Below are positions 29,666 to 39,334 of a DNA stretch of 64,000 nt, piece by piece; the first letter of the stretch is position 1; every line of letters starts with the position of its first letter. Source of the DNA: Pseudomonas sp. 8Z (lineage in GTDB: Bacteria > Pseudomonadota > Gammaproteobacteria > Pseudomonadales > Pseudomonadaceae); assembly GCF_902506535.1 (NCBI RefSeq), contig NZ_LR733827.1, positions 774,805 through 838,804 of the forward strand, in the 5' to 3' direction. Made by a program: the position numbers and the translations under genes. Below the pieces are notes generated by a model, which saw only the letters and a program-made list of their open reading frames with translations, ran no database searches and was not told where the DNA came from.

Positions 29666-29703
29666 ATTGGCAAGGCTTCATCAACCAAACCGGAGCCAGG
29701 CCC

Positions 29704-30975
29704 ATGAGCAACGCCACCCCCGATAGCGATTACCCCCTGAGCGAGGTGCCCAACGGCGCACGCAAGGGGCTGTTTTCCACTGCCATTCTGCTGTTCGGTT
29801 TCACCTTCTTCACCGCCACCATGTTCGCTGGCGGCAAGATCGGCATGGCGTTCGATTTCACAACCCTGCTCTGGGCGGCGGTGATCGGTAATCTGCTGCT
29901 GGGCCTGTATGCCGCCGTGCTAGGCCTGATCGCCTGCCGCAGCGGGCTGAACTCGGTGCTGATGGGCCGTTTCTGCTTTGGCGAAGTGGGCAGCAAACTG
30001 TCCGACGTACTGCTGGGCTTCACCCAGATCGGCTGGTATGCCTGGGGCACGGCAACCATTGCCATCGTGCTGGTGAAGATTCTCGGCCTGCCCGAAAGCC
30101 TGACCATCCCGCTGATGGTGCTGTTCGGCTTCGGTTTCTGCCTCACCGCCTTCGTCGGCTACAAAGGGCTCGACCTGCTATCACGCGTCGCCGTACCAGC
30201 CATGCTGGTACTGTTGGTGGCGTCGTTGTGGATCGCCACCCGTGATATCGGCGGTTTGAGCGGCCTGCTGGCAGTGGAGCCCAAGGAGAGCATGAGCCTG
30301 AGCGTGGCCATCACGTTGGTGTTCGGTACCTTCGTCAGCGGCGCCACCCAGGCCACCAACTGGACGCGCTTCGCCAAGAGCGGCCGCGTTGCGGTGCTGG
30401 CCAGCCTGTTCGGTTTCTTTATCGGTAACGGCCTGATGATCATTGCCGGGGCCTATGGCGCCATCGTCTACCAGCAGCCGGACGTGGTCGAAGTGCTGGT
30501 GCTGCAGGGCTTGTCCATGGCCGCCGTGGTCATGTTGTTCCTCAACCTGTGGACGACGCAGGACAACACCATCTACAACTTCGCCGCCGCCGGCTGCAAC
30601 CTGCTGCGCACCGGCAAGCGCAAGACCGTCACCCTTGTAGGTGCCGGCATTGGCACGCTGCTGGCCATCGGCGGCATGTACGAGATGCTGATTCCGTTTC
30701 TGATCCTGCTCGGCTCGATCATCCCGCCGATTGGCGGCGTGATCATGGCCGACTTCTTCTACGGCCACCGCGCGCGCTACCCGAAACTGGCCGATGTACG
30801 CCTTCCCGCATTCAACTGGGTTGGTTTAGGCGCCTACCTGATCGGGGCGCTGAGCGCCTACTTCTCGCCCTGGGTCGCGCCGCTGGTGGGCATCGCCGTG
30901 GGCGCCCTGGCCTACGTCGCGCTGTTTCAGTTGAATAAGGCGCTGACCACTAACCAGCAGGTCGCCGGCGCGTGA
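29704..30975 (+). CDS. codB: Cytosine permease CodB
   Basis: 423-residue transporter of the NCS1 family, importing cytosine or a related nucleobase across the inner membrane. About twelve helices; recognisable parts are LSEVPNGARKGLFSTAILLF, MFAGGKIGMAF, GWYAWGTATIAIV, FGTFVSGATQATNWTRFAKS and WTTQDNTIYNFAAAG. First gene of a three-gene operon; the next start codon (GTG) overlaps its stop. codA downstream supports cytosine as substrate. Confidence 0.92.
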   Translation: MSNATPDSDYPLSEVPNGARKGLFSTAILLFGFTFFTATMFAGGKIGMAFDFTTLLWAAVIGNLLLGLYAAVLGLIACRSGLNSVLMGRFCFGEVGSKLSDVLLGFTQIGWYAWGTATIAIVLVKILGLPESLTIPLMVLFGFGFCLTAFVGYKGLDLLSRVAVPAMLVLLVASLWIATRDIGGLSGLLAVEPKESMSLSVAITLVFGTFVSGATQATNWTRFAKSGRVAVLASLFGFFIGNGLMIIAGAYGAIVYQQPDVVEVLVLQGLSMAAVVMLFLNLWTTQDNTIYNFAAAGCNLLRTGKRKTVTLVGAGIGTLLAIGGMYEMLIPFLILLGSIIPPIGGVIMADFFYGHRARYPKLADVRLPAFNWVGLGAYLIGALSAYFSPWVAPLVGIAVGALAYVALFQLNKALTTNQQVAGA

Positions 30976-32195
30976 GTCTGACCGTCGCCGATGTACTCGC
31001 CCTGCCCGGCCTGGCCAGCATGCACCTGCGGGCAGGGCAGGCCGGGCGCGACAATGCCGTGCGCTGGCCCTACGTGGCCGAAAACGAAGGCATTGCCGAC
31101 TGGGTGATGGGCGGCGAGTTGATCTTCGTCACCGGCATCAACCACCCGCGTGACGAAGCCAACTTGCTGCGTCTGGTGCGCGAGGGCCATGAGCGCGTGG
31201 TCGCCGGTATGGTCATCCTCACTGGCGCCGAGTTCATCCAGACCATTCCGCCCAGCGTCATCACCGAGGCCGAGCGCCTGAATCTGCCGCTGATCGAGCA
31301 GCCCTACGCGCTGAAGATGGTGGTGGTCACCCAGGCCATCGGTACTGCGCTGGTGCAGGCGCAGCAACTCGGGCGCTCGCGCCAGCACGTGCTGGAACAG
31401 GTGCTCGACGGCGATTACCAGTCGCTCGACGTGCTGCTGCAACGCGGCGACAGCCTCGGCCTGGCCCTGCACGTGCCGCGTCAGGTGGCATTGCTGCGCC
31501 TCGACGGCAGCGAGCAACTGTTCGGTGATCTGCCCGACGAAGACGCCGAACGCCAGCTACAGAGCCGCCAGCAACTGCTGCAAAGGCGACTGGAGCAAAG
31601 CCTCGGCGAGCTCGGTGACGCGCTACCGCTGGTCAGCCAAGGTCGTCACTGGATCGCCCTGCTGCCCTGCCCCGATGCCCACGCCGAAGCGCGCAACCGC
31701 CAGGCCATGACCGTACTGCTCGACGAACTGCGCCCGCAGCTCGACCCACTACGGCTGTTCCTCGGCCAGGGCAGCGCCGCCTGTGACGCCCCGCGCTTCG
31801 CCCAGGGCCTGGGTGAAGCACGCCAGGCCCTGGCCGTGGCGCAGCGCTTTCCCGAGCGCCTGGGTCTGTGCAGTTTCAACGAATTGGGCGTGCTGGAGTT
31901 GCTCGGCGCGATCCGCGACCGCAGCCTGCTTGATCGCTTCGTCGAACGCGTGCTAGGCCCATTGATCGGCGACGACTCGCGCCACCAACCGGTGCTGATG
32001 CCGACGCTGGAAGCCTGGTTCGCCGAGAACGGCAACCTGGCTCTGGCCGCGCAACGCCTGAACGTCCACCGCAATACCCTGAGCTACCGACTACAGCGCA
32101 TCGAAGCGCTGACCGGTTGCTCGTTCGAAGACCCGCACGAGCGCCTGAACATCAGCGTCGCGCTGTTGATCCGGCGCCTGTCGTCGCCTGCCTGA
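30972..32195 (+). CDS. PucR-family transcriptional regulator
   Basis: 407 residues. The N-terminal PucR domain (about 1-120) begins [20 protein letters not shown] and contains [15 protein letters not shown] central region follows, and the C-terminal PucR-type helix-turn-helix is [20 protein letters not shown]. It starts with GTG inside the codB stop (GTGA overlap) and ends 11 nt before codA, so it is co-transcribed with the genes it probably controls. Related regulators act on purine and pyrimidine catabolism. The ligand, likely cytosine or a breakdown product, is inference. Confidence 0.9.
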   Translation: MSLTVADVLALPGLASMHLRAGQAGRDNAVRWPYVAENEGIADWVMGGELIFVTGINHPRDEANLLRLVREGHERVVAGMVILTGAEFIQTIPPSVITEAERLNLPLIEQPYALKMVVVTQAIGTALVQAQQLGRSRQHVLEQVLDGDYQSLDVLLQRGDSLGLALHVPRQVALLRLDGSEQLFGDLPDEDAERQLQSRQQLLQRRLEQSLGELGDALPLVSQGRHWIALLPCPDAHAEARNRQAMTVLLDELRPQLDPLRLFLGQGSAACDAPRFAQGLGEARQALAVAQRFPERLGLCSFNELGVLELLGAIRDRSLLDRFVERVLGPLIGDDSRHQPVLMPTLEAWFAENGNLALAAQRLNVHRNTLSYRLQRIEALTGCSFEDPHERLNISVALLIRRLSSPA

Positions 32196-32206
32196 GAGGA
32201 ACCCCA

Positions 32207-33442
32207 ATGATCATTCACAACGCCCGCCTGCGTGGCCGCGACGGCCTGCACGGCATCACCCTGAACGGCGAGCGCATCGCCGCCATCGACGCCCAGCACG
32301 CCCTGCATCCCATCGCTGAGGGCGACCTGGACGCTGCTGGCAATCTCGTGGTACCACCTTTCGTCGAGCCACATATCCACCTCGACGCTACCCTCACCGC
32401 CGGCGAGCCGGCCTGGAACATGAGCGGCACGCTGTTCGAGGGCATCGAGCGCTGGGCCGAGCGCAAGGCACTGGTCACCCATGAGGACACCAAAACCCGC
32501 GCCAAGAAGACCATCGACATGCTGGTCGACCATGGCATCCAGCACGTACGCACCCACGTCGACGTCACCGACCCAACCCTGGCCGCGCTCAAGGCCATGC
32601 TCGAAGTGCGCGAGGAGACCCGCCACCTGATCGACCTGCAGATCGTCGCCTTCCCGCAGGAGGGCATCGAGTCCTACACCAACGGTCGCGCGCTGATGGA
32701 GCAGGCCATCGAACTGGGCGCCGACGTGGTGGGCGGCATCCCGCATTTCGAGAACACCCGTGACCAGGGCGTATCGTCGATCAAGTTCCTCATGGATCTG
32801 GCCGAGCGCACGGGCTGCCTGGTGGACGTGCACTGCGACGAAACCGACGACCCGCAGTCGCGCTTTCTCGAAGTGCTGGCCGAAGAAGCCCGCGTGCGCG
32901 GCATGGGCGCGCGGGTCACCGCCAGCCACACCACCGCCATGGGCTCCTACGACAACGCTTATTGCTCCAAGCTGTTCCGCCTGCTGAAGATGAGCGGCAT
33001 TAGCTTCATCTCCTGCCCCACCGAGAGCATCCACCTGCAGGGCCGCTTCGACACCTACCCGAAGCGCCGCGGCCTGACCCGCGTGGCGGAGATCGACCGC
33101 GCCGGGATGAACGTCTGCTTCGGCCAGGACTCCATCGTCGACCCCTGGTATCCGCTGGGTAACGGCAACATCCTGCGCATCCTCGAAGCCGGCCTGCATA
33201 TCTGCCACATGCTCGGCTACGAGGACATCAAGCGCAGCCTGGATCTGATCACCGACAACTCAGCGCATGCGCTGAACCTGGGCGAGCGTTACGGGCTGGA
33301 GGTGGGGCGCCCGGCGAACCTGCTAATTCTTTCGGCGCCGGACGATTACGAGATGGTGCGCAGCCAGGGCCACGCGCTGGTGTCGGTGCGCCACGGCAAG
33401 GTGTTGATGCGCCGCACGCCAGCACAGATCGAGCGTGCCTGA
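32207..33442 (+). CDS. codA: Cytosine deaminase CodA
   Basis: 411-residue amidohydrolase converting cytosine to uracil and ammonia. Metal site: H56-x-H58 in [10 protein letters not shown], a His in [10 protein letters not shown], and an Asp in [17 protein letters not shown]. Other CodA hallmarks are the Glu in [18 protein letters not shown] and [20 protein letters not shown]. The start is ATG 32207 with GAGAGGA upstream; the open frame extends into pucR but the N-terminus MIIHNARL is standard. It ends the cod operon. Confidence 0.94.
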   Translation: MIIHNARLRGRDGLHGITLNGERIAAIDAQHALHPIAEGDLDAAGNLVVPPFVEPHIHLDATLTAGEPAWNMSGTLFEGIERWAERKALVTHEDTKTRAKKTIDMLVDHGIQHVRTHVDVTDPTLAALKAMLEVREETRHLIDLQIVAFPQEGIESYTNGRALMEQAIELGADVVGGIPHFENTRDQGVSSIKFLMDLAERTGCLVDVHCDETDDPQSRFLEVLAEEARVRGMGARVTASHTTAMGSYDNAYCSKLFRLLKMSGISFISCPTESIHLQGRFDTYPKRRGLTRVAEIDRAGMNVCFGQDSIVDPWYPLGNGNILRILEAGLHICHMLGYEDIKRSLDLITDNSAHALNLGERYGLEVGRPANLLILSAPDDYEMVRSQGHALVSVRHGKVLMRRTPAQIERA

Positions 33443-33499
33443 AGCTAGCGCTGGAGCGAAGGACGCGCCCGATAGCTTTTGCTCAGTGCCCGGACATGA

Positions 33500-33587
33500 T
33501 CGCGAATAAATTCGCTCCTACAAAAGCATCGATCCTGCGTCTGAGTGCCAGGGCGTACGGCCATGTAGGAGCGGATTTATCCGCGAT
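33500..33587. repeat. Inverted REP pair after codA
   Basis: TCGCGAATAAATTCGCTCCT (33500-33519, continuing to 33522) and, in opposite orientation, TGTAGGAGCGGATTTATCCG (33564-33583, continuing to 33587). This is a head-to-head pair of the GTAGGAGCGAATTTATTCGCGA repeat family, also present at 58928-59001. It lies between convergent codA and the MOSC gene. Confidence 0.8.
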
Positions 33588-33638
33588 AAGGGTTGGCGCC
33601 AGCCACATGCATGACTGGGTGCCCTCCCCTGGCCAACC

Positions 33639-34445
33639 TTATTCGAGCACTTCCACCGGCATGCCCACCTGCAGCTCACCTATGCCGCGCGGCAACAGGT
33701 TCTGCCCGAAGTACACCTCGCCTTCACGCTCCCGGTAAGTCTTGAGGGTAGTCAGGGGCTCACGGTCGGCGCTGCGTTCTCCGCTTTGCGGGTCGACCGT
33801 GGTGAGGATGCAACGGGTGCAACCTTTGGCCACGTCGAACTCCACCTCGCCGATGCGGATACGCTTCCAGCCATCCTCGGCGTAGGGTTGACTGCCGACC
33901 ACCACCAGGTTGGGACGAAAGCGCAACATCGACAGTGGCTGGCCCACACGCTGCGCCAGATCATCCAGCGAAGCCTGGCCGATCAGCAGCAAGGGGAATC
34001 CATCGGCGAACGCCACGCGGTCGCCCGGCTGGGCATAGGCCGTGTCCACCTGGCGGGTACGCGCCTCGGGCACTTGCACCAGACGGCAGGCCCGCCCCAA
34101 CAGCTCACTGAGCCAGGCAGCGGCCTCGTCACCGGCATCCGGTACTTGCAGGCTGTCGCGCCAGACGGTCACACTGCGCAAATTCTGCTCAGGCTCAGGC
34201 AGGGCGACATCCAGTCGGCCATGACCAGCAGCACTCAGGGTCAGGCCACCACGTGGGTTGTACAGCGCCGAGAGCTGGCTCATCTGCGGTAGCAGGCGTT
34301 GGCTGATAAAGCGACCGTTCGCCGCTTCGACCACCATCCAGCGACGATCACCCACCAGCCCCAGGCCGTTAACGGCGCTACGCTGTAGCGACTCGGCCTG
34401 CCCTGACTTGAGTGGGTAACGGTATAACTGCGAAAGACTCAACAT
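33639..34445 (-). CDS. MOSC domain-containing protein
   Basis: 268 residues: an N-terminal MOSC_N beta barrel (LYRYPLKSGQAESLQRSAVN, GDRRWMVVEAANGRFISQRL) and a C-terminal MOSC domain with FPLLLIGQASLDDLAQRVG and the Cys motif DVAKGCTRCILTTVD. MOSC proteins use or carry molybdenum cofactor, for example in reducing N-hydroxylated compounds (YcbX type). No ferredoxin domain is fused, unlike E. coli YcbX. Substrate unknown. Confidence 0.88.
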   Translation of the reverse strand: MLSLSQLYRYPLKSGQAESLQRSAVNGLGLVGDRRWMVVEAANGRFISQRLLPQMSQLSALYNPRGGLTLSAAGHGRLDVALPEPEQNLRSVTVWRDSLQVPDAGDEAAAWLSELLGRACRLVQVPEARTRQVDTAYAQPGDRVAFADGFPLLLIGQASLDDLAQRVGQPLSMLRFRPNLVVVGSQPYAEDGWKRIRIGEVEFDVAKGCTRCILTTVDPQSGERSADREPLTTLKTYREREGEVYFGQNLLPRGIGELQVGMPVEVLE

Positions 34446-34507
34446 GCCCCAATTCCCTGCGTCGGCAAAACGTCCTTATACGAGTTGCCGAGGGGCATCA
34501 CAAGCGG

Positions 34508-35443
34508 TTAGGCGGGCTCGTCGAGAGCAAGGCGAGTGCGAATGACCTCGACCAGTTTGTCTGGCTGGAACTTGGACAGGAAGCCGTCGCAACCGACTTT
34601 CTTCACCATGGCTTCGTTGAAGCTGCCGGACAGCGAGGTGTGCAGCACCACGTAGAGATCCTTCAGGCGTGGGTCGCTGCGGATTTCACTGGTCAGACGA
34701 TAGCCGTCCATTTCCGGCATCTCGGCATCGGTGAAGACCATCAGCAGTTTGTCGGTCATCACTTCGCCGGTATCTGCCCACTTCTTCAAGAGATTGAGGG
34801 CCTTGAGACCATCACCGGCCATGTGCAGACGAATACCGAGTTGAGTCAGGGTGTCACGCAACTGGCTGAGGGCGACGCTGGAGTCGTCCACCAGCAGCAC
34901 CTCACGACCACGGGCTTTTTCCAGCAGCGGGTCGGCAAGCTTCTCGGCCGATACCTTGGCGCTCATCGGCACGATTTCCGCCAGCACCTTCTCCACGTCG
35001 ATGACTTCGACGATCTGATCATCGACCTTGGTGATGGCCGTCAGGTAATGCTGGCGACCTGCGCCACCAGGCGGCGGCTGGATCGACTCCCAGTTGAGGT
35101 TGAGGATACGGTCGACGCTGCCGACCAAAAAGGCCTGCACGGAGCGGTTGTATTCGGTGACGATGATGGTGCTGCGCTCATCCGGCACCAGCGGGCGCAT
35201 ACCGATGGCCTGGGACAGATCGATGACCGGTAAGGTCTGGCCACGCAGATTGACCACACCACAGACGAAGCGGTGACGCTGCGGCATCAGCGTCAGCTTG
35301 GGCATCTGCAGGACTTCCTGCACCTTGAACACGTTGATGGCGAATAGCTGTCGGCCGCTCAGACGGAACATGAGAATTTCGAGGCGGTTTTCGCCAACCA
35401 ATTGTGTACGTTGATCTACTGAATCAAGAATGCCGGCCATCAT
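34508..35443 (-). CDS. cheV: Chemotaxis coupling protein CheV
   Basis: 311-residue cytosolic protein with an N-terminal CheW domain (about 15-155: EILMFRLSGRQLFAINVFKV, VNLRGQTLPVIDLSQAIG) and a C-terminal receiver domain from about 178 (VLLVDDSSVAL) with the phospho-Asp in VFTDAEMPEMDG and a Lys near the end. It couples receptors to CheA and buffers phosphoryl flow. It stands alone here, with no other chemotaxis genes nearby. Confidence 0.93.
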   Translation of the reverse strand: MMAGILDSVDQRTQLVGENRLEILMFRLSGRQLFAINVFKVQEVLQMPKLTLMPQRHRFVCGVVNLRGQTLPVIDLSQAIGMRPLVPDERSTIIVTEYNRSVQAFLVGSVDRILNLNWESIQPPPGGAGRQHYLTAITKVDDQIVEVIDVEKVLAEIVPMSAKVSAEKLADPLLEKARGREVLLVDDSSVALSQLRDTLTQLGIRLHMAGDGLKALNLLKKWADTGEVMTDKLLMVFTDAEMPEMDGYRLTSEIRSDPRLKDLYVVLHTSLSGSFNEAMVKKVGCDGFLSKFQPDKLVEVIRTRLALDEPA

Positions 35444-35537
35444 GCGCTCCCGTGGTGTGTAGTGAGTCTAGCCTGCCTTTTCCGTTATCGGCAGACTGTC
35501 GGCAGACTAAAGATTGCTAGCGCTAGGCCATCATGCC

Positions 35538-36452
35538 TCAGCCCCGTACACCTGACCAGTGATGCAACAACGGCGAACGCTTCGGCAAATGCAGGCGCAA
35601 GGCGCCCGGTTTGGCCATGAAACGCAGGCTGTGGCTCTCCAATGGCTCACCGTCGAGGTTGAGATCGAGGCCCTCTGGGGCGTCGACTTCCAGCCAAGGC
35701 AAGCGGGCACTGATCGCAACGCTCTGCAAGCCACGGATGCCACCCGATAGCAGCGTACCAAGCGTACCGACTGCATCGTGCGCCGCCGGTACGATGCAAA
35801 CATCCAGCAAGCCATCGTCGACCGTTGCCTCGGGGCACAGTACATGCCCGCCACCGGCCTGACGGCCATTGCCGATACCCAGCGCCAGAAACTCCCCCTG
35901 CCACTGGAAGCCCGGCCCGCGGAAATGCCCGACCGCCGGACGCACCTCGGAAAAGCGGCTAAGCCCGGTGAGCAGATAGGCGGCACCACCGAGGATTTTC
36001 TTAAGCTCCTCCGGCGTATTGGCTGTCACATTGGAGCCAAAGCCGCCTGTGGCCATATTAAGGAAGGCGCGCTCACCGGCCAGGCCGATATCCACCGGCA
36101 CCGGAGCGACATCGAGCAATTGCAGCGCTTCATGCGGATTCAGGGCAATACCGGCAGCATGGGCGAAGTCATTGGCGGTACCCAAGGGTAACAGCGCCAG
36201 ACTGGCTTGCGCGTCGGCCTGGATCATCGCCTCGACCACATCGCGCAAGGTGCCATCCCCACCGCCGGCGATCAGGGTCGGATAGCCCGCCGCCAGCCCC
36301 TCCTCAACCAGGCGCTCGGCGTCTCCGGCCTCCCAGGTCAGACGCACCGCCAGTTCCCAGCCGCGCTCGCGCAAGGTATGCACGGCGGCCCTTACTTCAG
36401 CGTTCAGCGCCTGCTTGCCATGCAGAATGAGCCAGGCCTTGCGTGCGTTCAT
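35538..36452 (-). CDS. yegS: YegS-type lipid kinase
   Basis: 304-residue diacylglycerol-kinase-fold lipid kinase, phosphorylating a lipid such as phosphatidylglycerol in E. coli YegS. The signature GGGDGTLRDVVEAM is at about 61-74, followed by LALLPLGTANDFAHAAGI and the GFGSNVTANTPEE loop. ATG 36452 aligns with known starts (MNARKAWLILHGKQAL); the frame extends 8 codons further without support. Divergent from the pirin gene across 174 nt of AT-rich promoter DNA. Confidence 0.9.
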   Translation of the reverse strand: MNARKAWLILHGKQALNAEVRAAVHTLRERGWELAVRLTWEAGDAERLVEEGLAAGYPTLIAGGGDGTLRDVVEAMIQADAQASLALLPLGTANDFAHAAGIALNPHEALQLLDVAPVPVDIGLAGERAFLNMATGGFGSNVTANTPEELKKILGGAAYLLTGLSRFSEVRPAVGHFRGPGFQWQGEFLALGIGNGRQAGGGHVLCPEATVDDGLLDVCIVPAAHDAVGTLGTLLSGGIRGLQSVAISARLPWLEVDAPEGLDLNLDGEPLESHSLRFMAKPGALRLHLPKRSPLLHHWSGVRG

Positions 36453-36626
36453 CGTCCGTCTCCTTGATTGCCCCACGAAAGCCTAGTGCTTAGGCCCTGG
36501 CAAACTAATCGAATGTATAGATATTTTTAAGGCTAAAAATCCGCTTTTAAATCGCACCAAGCGAAAAGATCATAGCGCCATCAACACTGCACGGGACTGA
36601 CCCCGCGCACGACTGGAGGATTGACC

Positions 36627-37325
36627 ATGATCGATGTACGTCCGTTCGAACAACTCGGTGGCGCTCACCATGGCTGGCTCAACGCCCGTCATCACTTTTC
36701 CTTCGCCGAATATTACGACCCACAACGCATGAACTGGGGCAGCCTGCGCGTCTGGAACGATGACGAGATCGCTGCGCAATCGGGTTTCCCACCTCATCCG
36801 CACCGCGACATGGAGATCATTACCTACGTCCGTGAGGGTGCCATCAGCCACCAGGACAACCTCGGCAACAAAGGCCGGACCGAAGCTGGCGACGTGCAGG
36901 TGATGAGCGCCGGTACCGGTATCGCACACAGTGAATACAACCTGGAAAGCGAAACCACCAAAATTTTCCAGATATGGATTCAGCCCAACCAGGCTGGCTT
37001 GCCGCCGTCCTGGGGCGCCAAGCCGTTCCCCAAAGGCGACCGTGCCGGTGCCTTCGTCACCCTGGCCAGCGGTTATGAAGAAGACGCCGATGCCCTGCGC
37101 ATCCGCACCGACGCACGCCTGGTCGCAGCGACGGTCAAGGCAGGGCAAAACGCCGAGTACAATCTGCTGCCAGGGCGCAAGGCTTATCTGGTGGGCGCCA
37201 CCGGCACCTTCACAGTTAACGGTGTAAGCGCCAAGGCGCGTGACGGTGTGGCCATCGCCGATGAGGCAAAAATCCGCATCGAAGCACAAGAAGACAGCGA
37301 GATCGTGCTGGTCGATGTAGCCTGA
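36627..37325 (+). CDS. Pirin family protein
   Basis: 232-residue bicupin. The N-terminal cupin binds a metal through PPHPHRDMEIITYV, SAGTGIAHSEYN and a Glu, matching bacterial pirins (YhhW-like) with quercetinase or redox-sensing roles. The C-terminal cupin lacks the ligands. ATG 36627 is preceded by GGAGG; a TTG six nt earlier is ignored. Followed 81 nt on by an AraC regulator, possibly related but not shown. Confidence 0.92.
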   Translation: MIDVRPFEQLGGAHHGWLNARHHFSFAEYYDPQRMNWGSLRVWNDDEIAAQSGFPPHPHRDMEIITYVREGAISHQDNLGNKGRTEAGDVQVMSAGTGIAHSEYNLESETTKIFQIWIQPNQAGLPPSWGAKPFPKGDRAGAFVTLASGYEEDADALRIRTDARLVAATVKAGQNAEYNLLPGRKAYLVGATGTFTVNGVSAKARDGVAIADEAKIRIEAQEDSEIVLVDVA

Positions 37326-37406
37326 GAACGGCGAGGAGCGGGCCCTGCCCCTCCTCACGCACCAAGCACGCGCGGCACCGTTAGCCACACAGAACAAGAC
37401 GACCGC

Positions 37407-38444
37407 ATGGAAAACCTCGGCTATACCTCGGCTACGGCCCTGCTCAAGTATCTGCGCCTGGCCGACCATCTCGGCCTCGACAGCGCATGCGCGCTACAAG
37501 CTGCCGATATCAGCGCGCAGGACCTGGCCGACAACAGCAAGCGCATCCCCAGCGCAGCCCATGAACGCCTGCTGGCCCACTTTATCGAGATATCGGGCGA
37601 CCCATTGTTCGGCCTGCATGCTGCACACTTCGTGCAACCGGGTTCGTGGAGCGTGCTCGGCTATATCACCATGAACTGCGCCACGCTGGGCGAGGCCATG
37701 AGCCGCATCGCGCCCTACGAAAAGCTGGTCGGTGATATGGGGACCAGCCATATCGAGGCAGCCGCCGACCACGTCCGGCTGATCTGGAGCTGCCGCCACC
37801 AGGCGCCAGAGGTGCGCCGCCATATGGTGGAAAACGTACTCGCGTCCTGGCTGCTGTACGCCCGCTGGATCGCCGACATCGAGCATTCGCCACGTGAGGT
37901 CTGGTTCGAACACGCACAACCAGCCGCCACTGATATCGCCGAATATCAGCAACTATTCGGTTGCCCAGTCCTCTTCGAGCAAGCGTGCAACGCCCTGCTG
38001 GTGCCGCCGCAGCACCTCGCCCTGCCACTGCGCCAGGCCGATGCCAACCTGCTGCGTACACTGGAAGAACACGCCGCTGCGCTGCTGGCTAAGCACAATG
38101 ATGACGAGCCACTTGTACGCCGAGTAAAAGCCGCCCTGCGTCTACTGCTCAAGGACGGCCTGCCGCGCAAGGAGCGTGTAGCCGAGCAGTTCGGCATGAC
38201 CGTTCGCACCCTGCAGCGCCACCTGCAACAAGCGGGTAGCGGCTACCAGCAGATCCTTGATGAGTTGCGCCGGGAACTGGCCGAACACTACCTGCTGCAC
38301 AGCGACCTGGCGATACAGGACATCGCCTGCTACCTGGGTTTCACCGACGCGCGCTCGTTCCACCGTAGTTTCAAGGCCTGGACAAGCCAGACACCGGGCG
38401 AATTTCGCGGCGCGCGGCGCGGCCACGAAGGGCTGCTGCCGTAG
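37407..38444 (+). CDS. AraC-family regulator with Arabinose_bd-type N-terminal domain
   Basis: 345 residues. The N-terminal ligand domain of the OruR/ArgR-like PF12625 type covers about 20-200 (GDPLFGLHAAHFVQPGSWSV, LGYITMNCATLGEAMSRIAP). The C-terminal double helix-turn-helix (about 235-335) has RVAEQFGMTVRTLQRHLQQA and IQDIACYLGFTDARSFHRSF. Target genes are unknown; the upstream pirin gene and its own promoter are the simplest candidates. Confidence 0.9.
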   Translation: MENLGYTSATALLKYLRLADHLGLDSACALQAADISAQDLADNSKRIPSAAHERLLAHFIEISGDPLFGLHAAHFVQPGSWSVLGYITMNCATLGEAMSRIAPYEKLVGDMGTSHIEAAADHVRLIWSCRHQAPEVRRHMVENVLASWLLYARWIADIEHSPREVWFEHAQPAATDIAEYQQLFGCPVLFEQACNALLVPPQHLALPLRQADANLLRTLEEHAAALLAKHNDDEPLVRRVKAALRLLLKDGLPRKERVAEQFGMTVRTLQRHLQQAGSGYQQILDELRRELAEHYLLHSDLAIQDIACYLGFTDARSFHRSFKAWTSQTPGEFRGARRGHEGLLP

Positions 38445-38535
38445 CCGGGATGAAATTCAGGCTACGAGCGAGCGCCCCAAAGCGTCTCCCCCAGGGGACG
38501 CAGGTAGCCGCGACCGCAGGCCGTCAGAGCGAGGC

Positions 38536-39207
38536 TTAGTGATTGACCGTATGCGCCAACATCACCGATAGCTGGCACAGCGGTCGGCCACTCTCGACTT
38601 GCCACTGATTGAAGGCTGCCTGCACGGCGGCCAGGTCTTTCAAGCTGGTCGGCGCCTTATCGATCACACCCTGCGCCTTGAGCGCCGCGACCATGTCATC
38701 GGTGGGAATAAAGGTGTCCTTACCGACCATACGCAGAAAGCGCGGCGCCGACAGCCCGCCAAGCTGGCTGCCATGCTTGGCCAGGTACTTCCACAAACCG
38801 ACGATATCGGTCACCGGCCAGTCGGCGATCAATGCGCCGAAACTGCCCTTATCGCGGCGCACGTCGAGGATGAACTGGGCGTTGCGCGGCACGCTTTTCA
38901 GCTTGCCCAGATGGCGGATCAAGCGCGCATCCTGCATCAGGTTTTCCAGGCGCTCGGCCCCCATCAGCACCACCTTTTCCGGGTCAAAGCCGAAGAACGC
39001 CTGCTCGAAGGCTGGCCACTTGGCGTCTACCAGGCTGTGCTTCAGACCCGCGCGGAAGATACGCAGGCTGATCAACGACAAGTAGCGGTCATCGGCAAGC
39101 GCGCGCAGCTCAGCAGCGCTGCACGGCTGTGGCAGCATGGCCTCCAGCGCCGTGGCCGAGCCGAAGCGGTTGAGGCAGAACGCGTGCAGCCACTTGTAAT
39201 CACGCAT
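38536..39207 (-). CDS. Divergent Tag-like DNA-3-methyladenine glycosylase I family protein
   Basis: 223 residues similar to Tag over the helical core: RIFRAGLKHSLVDAKWPAFE, GFDPEKVVLMGAERLENLMQ, DARLIRHLGKLKSVPRNAQF. Tag would remove 3-methyladenine from DNA. Several key residues differ: the RCxW zinc-binding N-terminus and the C-terminal His/Cys ligands are missing. The catalytic Glu of Tag (LEGQQAGLSW) aligns with Arg here (LRIFRAGLKH), and the Trp with His. Family membership is clear, but base-excision activity is doubtful. Confidence 0.8.
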   Translation of the reverse strand: MRDYKWLHAFCLNRFGSATALEAMLPQPCSAAELRALADDRYLSLISLRIFRAGLKHSLVDAKWPAFEQAFFGFDPEKVVLMGAERLENLMQDARLIRHLGKLKSVPRNAQFILDVRRDKGSFGALIADWPVTDIVGLWKYLAKHGSQLGGLSAPRFLRMVGKDTFIPTDDMVAALKAQGVIDKAPTSLKDLAAVQAAFNQWQVESGRPLCQLSVMLAHTVNH

Positions 39208-39282
39208 GAATCGAATCCTTCACGAAATGGATGACGAAGCCTGCATGCAATAAGCCGAACACCGCAACCCCCGTAAACACCC

Positions 39283-39334
39283 GTAGGGCGGGTCAAACCC
39301 GCCAGTCTCGGGGCAGCGGGTTGCCCCGCCCTAC
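39283..39334. repeat. Inverted repeat of REP type
   Basis: GTAGGGCGGG at the left and a closing CCGCCCTAC at the right, with internal GGTCAAACCCGCC and GGCAGCGGGTTGCCCC stems. It lies between the Tag-like gene and the DAHP synthase (both minus strand) and differs in sequence from the GTAGGAGCGA family. Confidence 0.6.

Larger units (their letters stand above)
29344..29703. other. Intergenic region upstream of codB
   Basis: 360 nt between the start of the small minus-strand gene and codB. It contains a 6-5-6 palindrome and a sigma-54-type promoter (listed separately). A minus-strand open frame at 29351-29560 has one hydrophobic stretch but no family similarity I recognise, and I do not call it a gene. 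Confidence 0.5.
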
